From: an uncultured Acetatifactor sp.
Lineage (GTDB): Bacteria; Bacillota; Clostridia; Lachnospirales; Lachnospiraceae
Direction of reading: 5' to 3'
DNA length: 64,000 nucleotides
NCBI GenBank assembly: GCA_910586485.1
Contig: CAJUIA010000015.1
Span: 36,528-100,527, forward strand
This document shows positions 17,457 through 25,095 of the stretch, in pieces. The notes under the pieces are model-generated. The model ran no database searches, was not told the DNA's origin, and was given only the letters and a program-made list of their open reading frames with translations. The translations under genes and the position numbers were made by a program. Every line of letters begins with the position of its first letter. Positions within the stretch are counted from its first letter, which is position 1.

Positions 17457-18293
17457 ATGCAGTTAGGAATCAGATTACATGACGTACAGAAGCTGCCCTT
17501 TGAAGAGCGCGTGGCAGCGGTTCATGAGGGCGGCTTTGCCTGCGGGCATTTGGCACTGGCGAAGTTTATCGACGAGTTTCCCACGACGGATGAGGCGCTG
17601 ACGCCGGGGCTTGCCATGTACATAAAAAATGTGTTTGCCAGAAATCAGGTGGATATTGCCGTACTTGGCTGCTATTTAAATCTGGCCACGCCGAATAAAG
17701 AGGCCCTTGCAAAAACCGTTCACCGCTATATGGCCCATATTCGTTTTGCTTCCTGGCTGGGCTGCGGCGTGGTGGGGACGGAAACGGGAGCGCCCAACGA
17801 GGCTTACGCTTTTACGCCGGAGTGCGGTACGGAGGAAGCGCTGGAACTTTTTATCGAGCGGCTGAAGCCTATTGTAGCCTATGCGGAGAGTATGGGGGTG
17901 GTGTTTGCCATCGAGCCCGTGTTCCGCCATATTGTATGTAATCCCAGGCGGGCCAGAAGAGTGCTGGATGAGATCCATTCACCCAACCTGCAGATTATCT
18001 TTGATCCTGTGAATCTGTTGGACATAGCCAATTATCAGGAGCGGGATGCGGTTTTCAGGGAAGCGATTGAACTGCTGGGGCCGGATATTGCCATGGTGCA
18101 TTTAAAGGATTTCCGCATTGAGAACGGAAAGATGATTTCTGTGGGCTGCGGCATGGGAGAGATGGATTACACGGAAATTTTGAAGTTTATGAAGGCAAGG
18201 AAGCCTTTTATCCATGCCACCCTGGAGGATACGAAGCCTGATAATAACCAGCAGGCAAGGGATTTTATCCTGCAGGAATATGCCAGACTTTAA
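17457..18293 (+). CDS. Sugar phosphate isomerase/epimerase-type TIM-barrel protein
   Basis: A 278-residue member of the AP-endonuclease-2/xylose-isomerase-like TIM-barrel superfamily, which includes many sugar isomerases and epimerases. Probable metal ligands are the glutamate of VFAIEPVFRH, the aspartate of IIFDPVNLLD, the histidine of MVHLKDF and the C-terminal glutamate of HATLEDTKPD. The exact substrate cannot be read from sequence. The position at the end of the uxaB-uxaA-GH28 operon suggests a pectin-derived sugar or uronate. The start is ATG 17457, close behind GAGAGG; an upstream ATG (17433) lies inside the hairpin element and is rejected. A strong bidirectional hairpin follows. Confidence 0.8.
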   Translation: MQLGIRLHDVQKLPFEERVAAVHEGGFACGHLALAKFIDEFPTTDEALTPGLAMYIKNVFARNQVDIAVLGCYLNLATPNKEALAKTVHRYMAHIRFASWLGCGVVGTETGAPNEAYAFTPECGTEEALELFIERLKPIVAYAESMGVVFAIEPVFRHIVCNPRRARRVLDEIHSPNLQIIFDPVNLLDIANYQERDAVFREAIELLGPDIAMVHLKDFRIENGKMISVGCGMGEMDYTEILKFMKARKPFIHATLEDTKPDNNQQARDFILQEYARL

Positions 18294-18302
18294 GGATGCG
18301 GA

Positions 18303-18335
18303 ATTGCCCGGCGAGCAAATATTGCTCGCCGGGCA
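18303..18335. terminator. Bidirectional terminator hairpin between convergent genes
   Basis: A perfect 15-bp inverted repeat, TTGCCCGGCGAGCAA and its complement around an ATA loop, lies between the stop codons of the isomerase gene (plus) and the HerA-like gene (minus). Short T-rich or A-rich flanks exist on both sides. Confidence 0.8.
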
Positions 18336-18340
18336 AGAAT

Positions 18341-19915
18341 TTATTTGAAGAAGGTGCCCAGAATGCTGCGGCCTAAGGAGGCTCCCAGGTTTCCGCCCAG
18401 CTTTTTGCCGAAGGAGCCGCCCAGGCCTTTACCCAGGCTGTTGCCAACCTCCCGGCCGATGGTGCCGCCGGCGGAGCTGGCAATGCTTCTGATGCCTGAT
18501 TTGACGGCCTTCTGTTTCCGCTCGGCCTCCTTTTTTGCCGCTTTTTCCGCGGCAATCCTTTCCTTTTCCGCTGCCTTGGCGGCTGCCTCGCTTTGCTTCT
18601 GCTGTTCCAGGGCTTCCGCGTCCTCCAGCCGCTTTCTCTGCAAAAATTCATAGGCGCTGTCAGGGTCATGAGCATCCTTGTATTTCAGATAGAGGTTGCT
18701 CATTTTCACTTCCCGCAGCTTTTCCTCGTCGGGGATGGGACCCATCAGGCTCTGGGGAGGCAGCACATTGCAATGCTTCACAACCGTGGGAATCCCGTCC
18801 TCGTCCAGCACGGAGATCAGCGCTTCACCGGTACCTAACTGTGAAAGCACTGTTTTGGTATCAAACTCCGGATTGGTGCGGAAGGAAGCCGCCGCCGCTT
18901 TAATGCCCTTTTCGTCTGCAGGGGTATAGGCCCGCAGAGCGTGCTGGATTTTATTGCCCAGCTGGCTTAAAACACCGTCCGGAATATCCTTGGGCGCCTG
19001 GGTGATAAAGTAGATTCCCACGCCCCTGGAACGGATCAGCTTTACAATCTGTTCGATTTTTTCCTTTAAGGTCTTGGAAGCATTTTCAAAGAGCAGATGC
19101 GCCTCGTCAAAGAAAAATACAATGCGGGGCTTTTCCGGGTCGCCTACCTCCGGTAGCGTCTCAAAAAGCTCGGACAGCATCCACAGCAGGAAGACGGAAT
19201 ACATGGTAGGGTCGTTTACCAGCTCTCTGCAGTCTAAAATATTGATGGTTCCCCTGCCGTTTCTCCCGGTGGTAAACCAGTCTGCAATATTCAGTGCAGG
19301 CTCCGTGAAAAACGCTTCCGCTCCCTGGGACTCCAGGGCTACCACATGGCGGATGATGGTAGTCACGCTGGCCTTGGGGATATTGCCGTATTCCATGCTG
19401 AATTCCGCCGCATTTTCGCCAAGAAACTGCAGCATGGCTTTGAGATCCTTGGTATCAATCAGCAGCAGGTCATTGTCGTCCGCTATTTTAAAGGCAATAT
19501 TCAATACATCATTCTGAGCGGGAGTCAGGTCCATGAGCCTGCCCAGCAGGATGGGGCCCATCTCGGAAACGGTGGTGCGAAGAGGTATCCCCATTTTGCC
19601 GTACACATCCCAAAATACGCAGGGGTAATCCTGAAATGAAAAACCACATTGCTTTAAACCAAAGCCGTCAATACGCCCCTGGATCTCTTCATTGCTCTGA
19701 CCGGGGCGGCACATGCCTGCCAGATCCCCCTTTACGTCAGCCAGAAACACCGGAACGCCCGCATCACTGAAGGACTCTGCCAATACCTTTAAGGTGACGG
19801 TTTTGCCTGTACCCGTAGCCCCGGCAATCAGCCCATGGCGGTTTGCCATTCTGGGCAGGATACACACTTTTTCACCGTCAGAATCTCCAATCCAGATCTT
19901 ATTATCACAAAACAT
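18341..19915 (-). CDS. HerA-like helicase-domain ATPase (DUF853 type)
   Basis: A 524-residue cytosolic P-loop ATPase of the HerA/FtsK superfamily, of the widespread DUF853 group once annotated as nucleoside-tetraphosphatase. Visible motifs are Walker A (IAGATGTGKTVTLKVLAE), VFLADVKGDLAGM, Walker B (PRIVFFFDEAHLLFENA), an arginine-finger region (LIRSRGVGIYFITQ), and LGNKIQHALRAYTPADEKG. The last 100 residues are a charged Ala/Glu/Lys coiled coil and a glycine-rich tail (GNSLGKGLGGSFGKKLGG) that may mediate self-association or membrane contact. The physiological role is not established. The start is ATG 19915, eight bases after AGGAGG, rather than the upstream in-frame ATG at 19960. It stands alone, convergent to the uronate operon. 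Confidence 0.85.
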   Translation of the reverse strand: MFCDNKIWIGDSDGEKVCILPRMANRHGLIAGATGTGKTVTLKVLAESFSDAGVPVFLADVKGDLAGMCRPGQSNEEIQGRIDGFGLKQCGFSFQDYPCVFWDVYGKMGIPLRTTVSEMGPILLGRLMDLTPAQNDVLNIAFKIADDNDLLLIDTKDLKAMLQFLGENAAEFSMEYGNIPKASVTTIIRHVVALESQGAEAFFTEPALNIADWFTTGRNGRGTINILDCRELVNDPTMYSVFLLWMLSELFETLPEVGDPEKPRIVFFFDEAHLLFENASKTLKEKIEQIVKLIRSRGVGIYFITQAPKDIPDGVLSQLGNKIQHALRAYTPADEKGIKAAAASFRTNPEFDTKTVLSQLGTGEALISVLDEDGIPTVVKHCNVLPPQSLMGPIPDEEKLREVKMSNLYLKYKDAHDPDSAYEFLQRKRLEDAEALEQQKQSEAAAKAAEKERIAAEKAAKKEAERKQKAVKSGIRSIASSAGGTIGREVGNSLGKGLGGSFGKKLGGNLGASLGRSILGTFFK

Positions 19916-20097
19916 ATGTATCAACCTCCTATAAAATAATTCAAGCATAAAAGTTGTCATCTGTCAAATCTTGATTTTAATGATGGAAAGTCGGCACGAG
20001 AGTAATGCCTGTACGGCATGGCTTTAAAATTTGGTGACACTTCCTGATATATTTCGTGACATATGGGAAACAATTTTCTGTATCCTGCCGATATAAA

Positions 20098-20194
20098 GAT
20101 TGAAAATTGTCATTTTCAATCTCGGAATTTGTGACGCTGCGCGTCCCAAAGTTCCTGCAAATATAAATGCCGCTTGCGCGGCGGAATGAGAGGA
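20098..20194 (+). repeat. 97-bp three-hairpin intergenic element, copy B
   Basis: A second copy of the element at 17357-17453. The first two hairpins are nearly unchanged apart from the first loop (TGTC instead of TGAC); the third keeps its GCCGC/GCGGC arms with a TTGC loop. Again it is followed at once by a GAGAGGA binding site and an ATG (20198). It occupies most of the 390-bp gap between the divergent HerA-like and response-regulator genes; 19916-20097 otherwise shows nothing clear. Confidence 0.85.
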
Positions 20195-20197
20195 AGC

Positions 20198-20326
20198 ATG
20201 AACAGTACAGGTGGCAGCAAACAGAAATTTTGCGGTGATCTGCCTGTCGAATGCTTGGAGAGGGTTGACGGATTAGCGCGGGAAACGGCGCGGAATGAAG
20301 GGAAATATGCAGATTGCCATATGTGA
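20198..20326 (+). CDS. Possible 42-residue leader peptide overlapping the response regulator
   Basis: ATG 20198 follows GAGAGGA at 20188-20194 and opens a 42-codon frame, beginning MNSTGGSKQKFCGDL, that ends at TGA 20324-20326. It overlaps the first six codons of the response regulator gene in another frame, an arrangement typical of translational coupling. The peptide has three cysteines and no signal sequence, and I know no family for it. It could be a coupling leader or a chance frame. Confidence 0.3.
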   Translation: MNSTGGSKQKFCGDLPVECLERVDGLARETARNEGKYADCHM

Positions 20327-21017
20327 TGACGAAAAGGAGATTTGCAGCCGGCTGAAAAGAATGGTGCTGGCTCAAAGGGATGACTGCGAGGTTTTCCTGT
20401 TTGATTCAGGAAAGGAGCTGCTGAAATCCAGGCAGCGTTTTGCAATTATTCTCATGGACATACAGATGGGGGGAATGAGCGGGATCGAGACGGCTAAGGC
20501 CCTGCGCATGAAGGATGAAAATGCAGTACTCATTTTTGTGACAGCCTTAAAGGAGTATGTGTTTGATGCCTTTGACGTGTCTGCATTTCACTATCTTTTG
20601 AAGCCGGTATCCGAGGAAAAGTTCCGCAGGGTATTTGAAAGTGCGTGCAGGGAAGCGGAAAAGCGGGAGCAGGAAGCGGATGAGCAGATCTTTTTCCGCA
20701 CCAGAAACCGCAGCTTTACCCTGCTGAAACGGGATATATTGTATGTGGAGAGCCGCGGACGGAAGGTGGATATTCACACGGTAAAGGAATGTATTACGGT
20801 TTATGCTACCATGAACGGACTGGAAGAACAGCTGGGGCAGGATTTTTACAGGTGCCACAGGGGATATTTGGTGAATTTGGGGCATGTGGCGGGGTATGAG
20901 CCGGATAAAATATTTTTTAAAAACGGCGAGGCTGTTTTCATGGCAAGAGAGAAGTACGGAGATTTTGTGAAGGTGTATATGCAGTTTCTGAAGGAGGGGG
21001 GAATTGTCCATGTATGA
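20307..21017 (+). CDS. LytTR-family response regulator
   Basis: A cytosolic DNA-binding response regulator of the AgrA/VirR type, 236 residues. The receiver domain (1-120) has the acidic pair CDDEKE, the phosphoacceptor Asp51 in ILMDIQMGGMSG, the T/A switch in FVTALKEYV and the conserved lysine in LLKPVSEEKF. The LytTR DNA-binding domain (about 140-235) shows FFRTRNRSFTLLKRDILYVES and FYRCHRGYLVNLGHV. The start is ATG 20307 behind GAAGGG. It overlaps the histidine kinase gene by 8 bp, so the two are one unit. The likely targets are the three genes immediately downstream, but no LytTR direct-repeat site was identified. Confidence 0.9.
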   Translation: MQIAICDDEKEICSRLKRMVLAQRDDCEVFLFDSGKELLKSRQRFAIILMDIQMGGMSGIETAKALRMKDENAVLIFVTALKEYVFDAFDVSAFHYLLKPVSEEKFRRVFESACREAEKREQEADEQIFFRTRNRSFTLLKRDILYVESRGRKVDIHTVKECITVYATMNGLEEQLGQDFYRCHRGYLVNLGHVAGYEPDKIFFKNGEAVFMAREKYGDFVKVYMQFLKEGGIVHV

Positions 21018-22482
21018 CGCGGCACTGGTGATCATGGACATAGTGGTCTTTTCCTTCTGGGGCTGGTGCCTTTACCGTTTTTGCGGGAGCTTTCTGGTTC
21101 TGCGGCGGCTTGGACGCAGGAGCGGAGACAGCGTTCCGGACGGAAAGAGCTTTTTAAAGAACGGCTGGCCTATGTGGTGTTTTTGGACAGTGTGGAAATG
21201 GCTGGCCAGCCTGCTTACGGAGACGGATTACAATACCCTGCATCTGCTGCTGCAAACGGTTATTGTTTATGGAGCGCTGTTTCTGTTTTTGCGTATATTT
21301 TATGAGGGCAGGCGGGGAGCACTGCTCTTTTCCTTTGTGACCTTTGTGGCAGTCAGCGAGATCAGCAGATTTTTGGCTCATGCGGTTCTGGCTTTAGGAA
21401 GTCACCTGTTTGACCTGACGGACTACATGCTCCTGGAGGGCCGGATCACCAATCTGGAAGCATATCTGTACTTTGTTAAAATTTTTTCCTGTCTGATACA
21501 GGTTATTATGAATTTGGTCTTTATGATGATTTTAAGGGGAACACTGCGCCGGGTGAGCGCAGGCTTTGGCAGCATCAGGCAGGGATTTGAGCGGGCGGAG
21601 CTTAAATTTTTGCTTTTGCCGGGCTGTACGGCAGTTATGTTCTGCGCATTGCTCAGGATTATTCTGGTAACGGTGGAGGATCAGATTCCTCAGACCCTGT
21701 ATGAAAAGTATCCCCCTTTAATGGCAGTGGTGCCGCTGCTGCTTATTTTGTGTCTTTGCTCCGTGCTGTACAGCGTAAGACTATTTTGCAGACTCCGGGA
21801 CCTTCATGAGGAAAGGAACAGGAGACTGATCCTGGAAAAACAGCTGGAAGCCATGGAAGAGCATCTTCGGGAGACGGAGCGGATTTATGCAGGGGTCAGA
21901 GCCATGAAGCATGATATGAGAAATCAGCTGGCGGTGGTGACGGAGATGGCAGGACGCTTTGGAGCAGAGGCGGAGCTGCAAGGCTGCCTGACTCAACTGA
22001 ATCAGACCTTAAGTAAACTGGATTTTCCCTGTAGTACGGGAAGCGCCGTTTTGGATACGCTGGTTGCAATTAAATATCATGAAATGCGGGAGAAGGTTCC
22101 CGGCATTTTGTTCCAGGCGGAGAATCTGCTGATTCCCTCCGGGCTTAAGATTCGTCCCATGGACTTAAGCCTGATATTGGGAAACGGGCTGGATAATGCT
22201 ATAGAAGCATGTGAAAGGGTGGCAGCAGATCCGTGGATCAGGGTGAGTACTATGATGAGGGAAGCCTTTTTTCTCCTGGAGATTGCAAACAGCTTTGACG
22301 GAAAACTGAATGTATCTCCCGGCCGGGAATTCCCGGAAACATTGAAGGAGGATACAAAGCTCCACGGAATCGGACTGGCAAGCATCCGCGAAACGGCGGG
22401 GAAATACTGCGGAGGCGTGGACTGGCACGGGGAAGACGGTGTTTTTACCCTGACGGTGATGTTAAGGGCCCACGAAATGTAG
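21010..22482 (+). CDS. Membrane sensor histidine kinase with GHKL ATPase (AgrC-like)
   Basis: A 490-residue partner of the LytTR regulator. The N-terminal part has about six membrane helices, then a coiled-coil linker (LHEERNRRLILEKQLEAMEEHL). The phosphoacceptor His301 lies in MKHDMRNQLAVV. The catalytic domain is short, with an N box (SLILGNGLDNAIEAC) and a G box (LHGIGLASIRETAGKYCGG). This is the HPK10-type layout used for peptide or small-signal sensing at the membrane. No AgrB/AgrD-like genes are adjacent. ATG 21010 is taken as start; TTG 21004 is also well placed relative to the GGAGG at 20993. Confidence 0.88.
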   Translation: MYDAALVIMDIVVFSFWGWCLYRFCGSFLVLRRLGRRSGDSVPDGKSFLKNGWPMWCFWTVWKWLASLLTETDYNTLHLLLQTVIVYGALFLFLRIFYEGRRGALLFSFVTFVAVSEISRFLAHAVLALGSHLFDLTDYMLLEGRITNLEAYLYFVKIFSCLIQVIMNLVFMMILRGTLRRVSAGFGSIRQGFERAELKFLLLPGCTAVMFCALLRIILVTVEDQIPQTLYEKYPPLMAVVPLLLILCLCSVLYSVRLFCRLRDLHEERNRRLILEKQLEAMEEHLRETERIYAGVRAMKHDMRNQLAVVTEMAGRFGAEAELQGCLTQLNQTLSKLDFPCSTGSAVLDTLVAIKYHEMREKVPGILFQAENLLIPSGLKIRPMDLSLILGNGLDNAIEACERVAADPWIRVSTMMREAFFLLEIANSFDGKLNVSPGREFPETLKEDTKLHGIGLASIRETAGKYCGGVDWHGEDGVFTLTVMLRAHEM

Positions 22483-22599
22483 TTTGTAGCAATTCAAAGG
22501 GGTTTGATGACAGAATACAAAGATCTGTCCGGCCGCCTGCCGATCTCTCATTTGTGGATAACCTGTATCAGAGATGGGATCGGAATGGGAGGAAGGATC

Positions 22600-23358
22600 A
22601 TGGATCTGTTTGGACTAGGCGGATTATATGGGGCTGCAGGATTGTATGGGACGTACGGGACTGCAGGATTGTATGGGACGGCAGGAGCATACGGGACCGC
22701 AGGGTTGTATGGGACGGCAGGAGCGTATGGCCTGCCGGTCAGTATGACTTCTTCTTTGCTGGCGTCTACCTATGCTAAATTTACCGGTGCTTTGCAAAAG
22801 GCGTTGGGGGAGCGCCAGACGATCGGTGGAAACGGAGATGTGGTAATGAGCTTTCCGCCTCGGAATACTACCGATTACAAGGCGGAGGTCTACAAGGATA
22901 CGAAGGACATGTCTTCGGAGGAGTATCGGCGCTATATCTGTAATAAAATATCCGGTCTGCCGGTCAGTGCCAGCTGCCGGATGAATTGCAACGGTATGCT
23001 TGTTCTCAAGGAAGAAGCCTTTGCCAATATGCAGAAGGACCCGTCATATGAGAAAGAGGTGCTGAACATGCTGGAGAAGAGCTTTCAGGCGACATACCCT
23101 TTTTACTCTTCAAATTTAGGTCTTCAGGTGATCGGAGGCAGCGCAAAGGAATGCTACGGAACGGGTCTGCCGGCTTTTGGCAGCTCGTCGAAGTCCGCGT
23201 CCGCAGAGACGAAGGGAAGCAGCCTGCAGAAGGCAAGGAAGGTTCAGGAGAGGGAACAGGCCTATACACAAATGAATATCGGAAGAGGGGGAAGTCTGGC
23301 AGAGAGGCTGGCTGCCAACCGGGCGGCCAGGCTGCAGCAACGGGAAAATACCAGATAG
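22600..23358 (+). CDS. Unknown protein with N-terminal GLYGTAG repeats
   Basis: I do not recognise this 252-residue protein. After MDLFGLGG it has six or seven imperfect copies of a GLYGTAG/GAYGTAG repeat (about residues 5-46), a Gly/Tyr/Ala low-complexity stretch. The middle region is compact and mixed alpha/beta (VVMSFPPRNTTDYKAEVYKDTKDMSSEEYRRYICNKI, then LVLKEEAFANMQKDPSYEKEVLNML). The Arg/Ala/Gln-rich tail (LAERLAANRAARLQ) is predicted helical. No signal peptide or membrane helix. The start is ATG 22600 behind GGGAGGAAGG. It is first of three genes after the two-component system and was probably expressed with the next two. Confidence 0.7.
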   Translation: MDLFGLGGLYGAAGLYGTYGTAGLYGTAGAYGTAGLYGTAGAYGLPVSMTSSLLASTYAKFTGALQKALGERQTIGGNGDVVMSFPPRNTTDYKAEVYKDTKDMSSEEYRRYICNKISGLPVSASCRMNCNGMLVLKEEAFANMQKDPSYEKEVLNMLEKSFQATYPFYSSNLGLQVIGGSAKECYGTGLPAFGSSSKSASAETKGSSLQKARKVQEREQAYTQMNIGRGGSLAERLAANRAARLQQRENTR

Positions 23359-23422
23359 TACCGTTAAAACGGATTGTTTATGCCGGCGGCACCGACATGA
23401 GGGGAAAGGATGGTAGATTTTA

Positions 23423-24076
23423 ATGAGGATTACAAAAGGAATGCTGAACAGACATCATGACGGCGGAATGATTTCCAGCCGGAAATCTCTGCTGGATCAT
23501 ATTAATTCAGCCAGAACAGGAGGCAGCTCCAGGCTGAGTGCGCTAAACGTCCAGAACGGGCGAAAGCTGAATGTGGCGGATACCATTGCCTCCAGATACG
23601 CAAGAACAGGATATGAAAAACTGAGTAATGCGGCGGACTCTCTGGAAAAACAGGTGGCCGGCCTTGGGAAAAGAGCGGATCTGGGAGCAGTATCTGCCGC
23701 AGATGTGGAGAGCCTGCTGGAAAATTATAATGCTACTTTAAAGAATCTGTATCAGTGCGACGGTTCGCTTAATAACTTTTATCGGCAGACCTTAAGGCAG
23801 GCAGCTACGGACAATATGGATGCCTTAAGCAGGATCGGCATCAGCTACGGAAGGGACGGTTCTTTAAGCCTGAACAGCAATAAGCTTGGCAGGGCAGGCG
23901 GAGAAGAAATAAAGGCGGCATTAGGCAGCAGCTCTGGATTTATGAAACGGCTTGGTGCTGTTGCTTCCAGAGTTTCGGACAGTGCATCGGCAAACATGCG
24001 GACAGCATCCAGCAGATATAATGCGGGGGGAAATCTGGGCAGCTCTTATTTCAGCAGGTATAATTTTCTGGGGTGA
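23423..24076 (+). CDS. Unknown protein with FliD/flagellin-like sequence features
   Basis: A 217-residue protein of unknown role. It opens with MRITKGML, the way FlgL/flagellin-type proteins begin. The central part, from VESLLENYNATLKNLYQ through LRQAATDNMDALSRIGISYG to RDGSLSLNSNKL, resembles the C-terminal domain of the filament cap FliD, where a 'YN...L...iGI...dG.L.ld..kL' pattern is typical. No other flagellar gene is in the window. Its neighbours share its small, secretion-signal-free, helix-rich character. The resemblance is by eye and could be coincidence among coiled coils. A ribosome binding site is weak (AAAGGATGG about 14 bases before ATG 23423). Confidence 0.6.
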   Translation: MRITKGMLNRHHDGGMISSRKSLLDHINSARTGGSSRLSALNVQNGRKLNVADTIASRYARTGYEKLSNAADSLEKQVAGLGKRADLGAVSAADVESLLENYNATLKNLYQCDGSLNNFYRQTLRQAATDNMDALSRIGISYGRDGSLSLNSNKLGRAGGEEIKAALGSSSGFMKRLGAVASRVSDSASANMRTASSRYNAGGNLGSSYFSRYNFLG

Positions 24077-24090
24077 AATGGACGATATAA

Positions 24091-24243
24091 GTGTGAGAAG
24101 AAAATCAAATTGCGTTCCGCAATTTTCGCTCGCGGCAGAGGCCGCTTCGCGAAGATTTTCTACGGCGCAAGTGCAGCGCCTTTCTCACACGGAAGAATCG
24201 CAGGCGATTCTTCCTGGAACTTTAGTTCCATGAACTTTAGTTC
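24091..24243 (+). repeat. Dense multi-hairpin intergenic element
   Basis: A 9-bp outer stem, GTGTGAGAA (24091-24099) with TTCTCACAC (24182-24190), encloses further arms: GAAAATC/GATTTTC (24100-24106 and 24154-24160), AAATTGCG/CGCAATTT, GCGGC/GCCGC and GGCGC/GCGCC. Right after it come GGAAGAATCG/CGATTCTTCC (10-bp stem, CAGG loop), GGAAC-TTTA-GTTCC and GAAC-TTTA-GTTC. The whole 153 bp can fold almost completely. It fills the gap between two co-oriented genes. It may be a structured RNA, a processing site or a dispersed repeat. Confidence 0.75.
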
Positions 24244-24277
24244 TATGGGATTGGTTTATTTTGAAAGGAGCGGAAGG

Positions 24278-24967
24278 ATGCAGTTAGGGATTTTAGACAG
24301 AGGAATGGATTCCGCGGGAGGCTTGAGGGCAACAAGAGGCAGAGGTTATTCAGGGACGAAGAATGCAGCTGCCGTAAAAGAGGGCGGCAGTTTTGAACGC
24401 CGGGTGAGCGCGGAGATCAGGGCGCTTGCAGATGATGAGGAAAAAAAGAATGCTTCTGCGCTTAATGTAAAGGCTGAAGAGGAAGAAGCGGGAAAGGGCG
24501 GACATCGTTCACAGGCGGCCAAGATCTACGAGGCGGCAGCGGCAGGTAAAGCAAACCCTATCAATAATATGCGTCAGGCGCCGAAGGTGCCTTATGGGCA
24601 TCTGGCCAAGGACGGCGTTATTGAGTATAATGGCGTTATCTTTGTCTGCGACGAGAAAACCAACAGCATATGTCTGGGCGATATGACGGATAAGAGTCAG
24701 GTAATTACGGTAACGCTGTCCGGAGGCGGGCATCTGAAGGTAAACCGGAAAAATATCGGTGATTTAGCCAAAGCGGTAGGTATGTTTTCACCGGAGGATC
24801 TGAATCTGATCATGCGTGCCATCGCGCAGGATACAAAGATTCAGTCTGTCAAGAAAGAGATTGATGATATGGAAAACAGTATCGGCAGCGCCGAAAGCGC
24901 AATATCTGGAGAGGCTCCGTCAGATTCAGGAAAAACGGAAGAGACAAAAGAGACGGACCAGGAATAA
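24278..24967 (+). CDS. Unknown acidic protein of the same three-gene unit
   Basis: I do not recognise this 229-residue protein. The N-terminus is Gly/Arg-rich (MQLGILDRGMDSAGG), followed by a charged helical stretch (SAEIRALADDEEKKNASALNVKAEEEE). A more compact segment follows, about 105-195, beginning NNMRQAPKVPYGHLAKDGVI and including EYNGVIFVCDEKTNSICLGD. An acidic Ser/Glu/Thr tail ends in KETKETDQE. No signal peptide or membrane helix. ATG 24278 follows AAGGAGCGGAAGG and is preferred to longer in-frame starts lying in the hairpin element. A terminator follows 40 bp after the stop. Confidence 0.7.
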   Translation: MQLGILDRGMDSAGGLRATRGRGYSGTKNAAAVKEGGSFERRVSAEIRALADDEEKKNASALNVKAEEEEAGKGGHRSQAAKIYEAAAAGKANPINNMRQAPKVPYGHLAKDGVIEYNGVIFVCDEKTNSICLGDMTDKSQVITVTLSGGGHLKVNRKNIGDLAKAVGMFSPEDLNLIMRAIAQDTKIQSVKKEIDDMENSIGSAESAISGEAPSDSGKTEETKETDQE

Positions 24968-25006
24968 AGGAAATGAAATATTCACAGCGGTGAATCAATC
25001 GTTTTA

Positions 25007-25032
25007 CGGGCGGCCATGGCCGCCCGCTTTTG
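25007..25032 (+). terminator. Intrinsic terminator of the three-gene unit
   Basis: A perfect palindromic stem (CGGGCGGCC-AT-GGCCGCCCG, 25007-25026) is followed by CTTTTGTTG. Confidence 0.8.
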
Positions 25033-25050
25033 TTGTGCGCCCGTTGCGCA

Positions 25051-25072
25051 GTGCCCGTTGCGCAACGGGCAC
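25051..25072. terminator. 22-bp perfect palindrome downstream of the pectinesterase gene
   Basis: GTGCCCGTTGC joined to its exact reverse complement, beginning 23 bp past the pectinesterase stop codon (minus strand). The word CCCGTTGCGCA is also present just before it (25040-25050). It probably ends the leftward transcript, although a T-run is missing. Confidence 0.5.
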
Positions 25073-25095
25073 AGATGAACTTGTCGGCGCAGGAC

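Noticed and set aside
24079..24240. Short frames running through the 24.1 kb hairpin element, including an extended N-terminus for the gene at 24278
   Set aside because: They merely translate inverted repeats, and the good ribosome binding site lies directly before ATG 24278.
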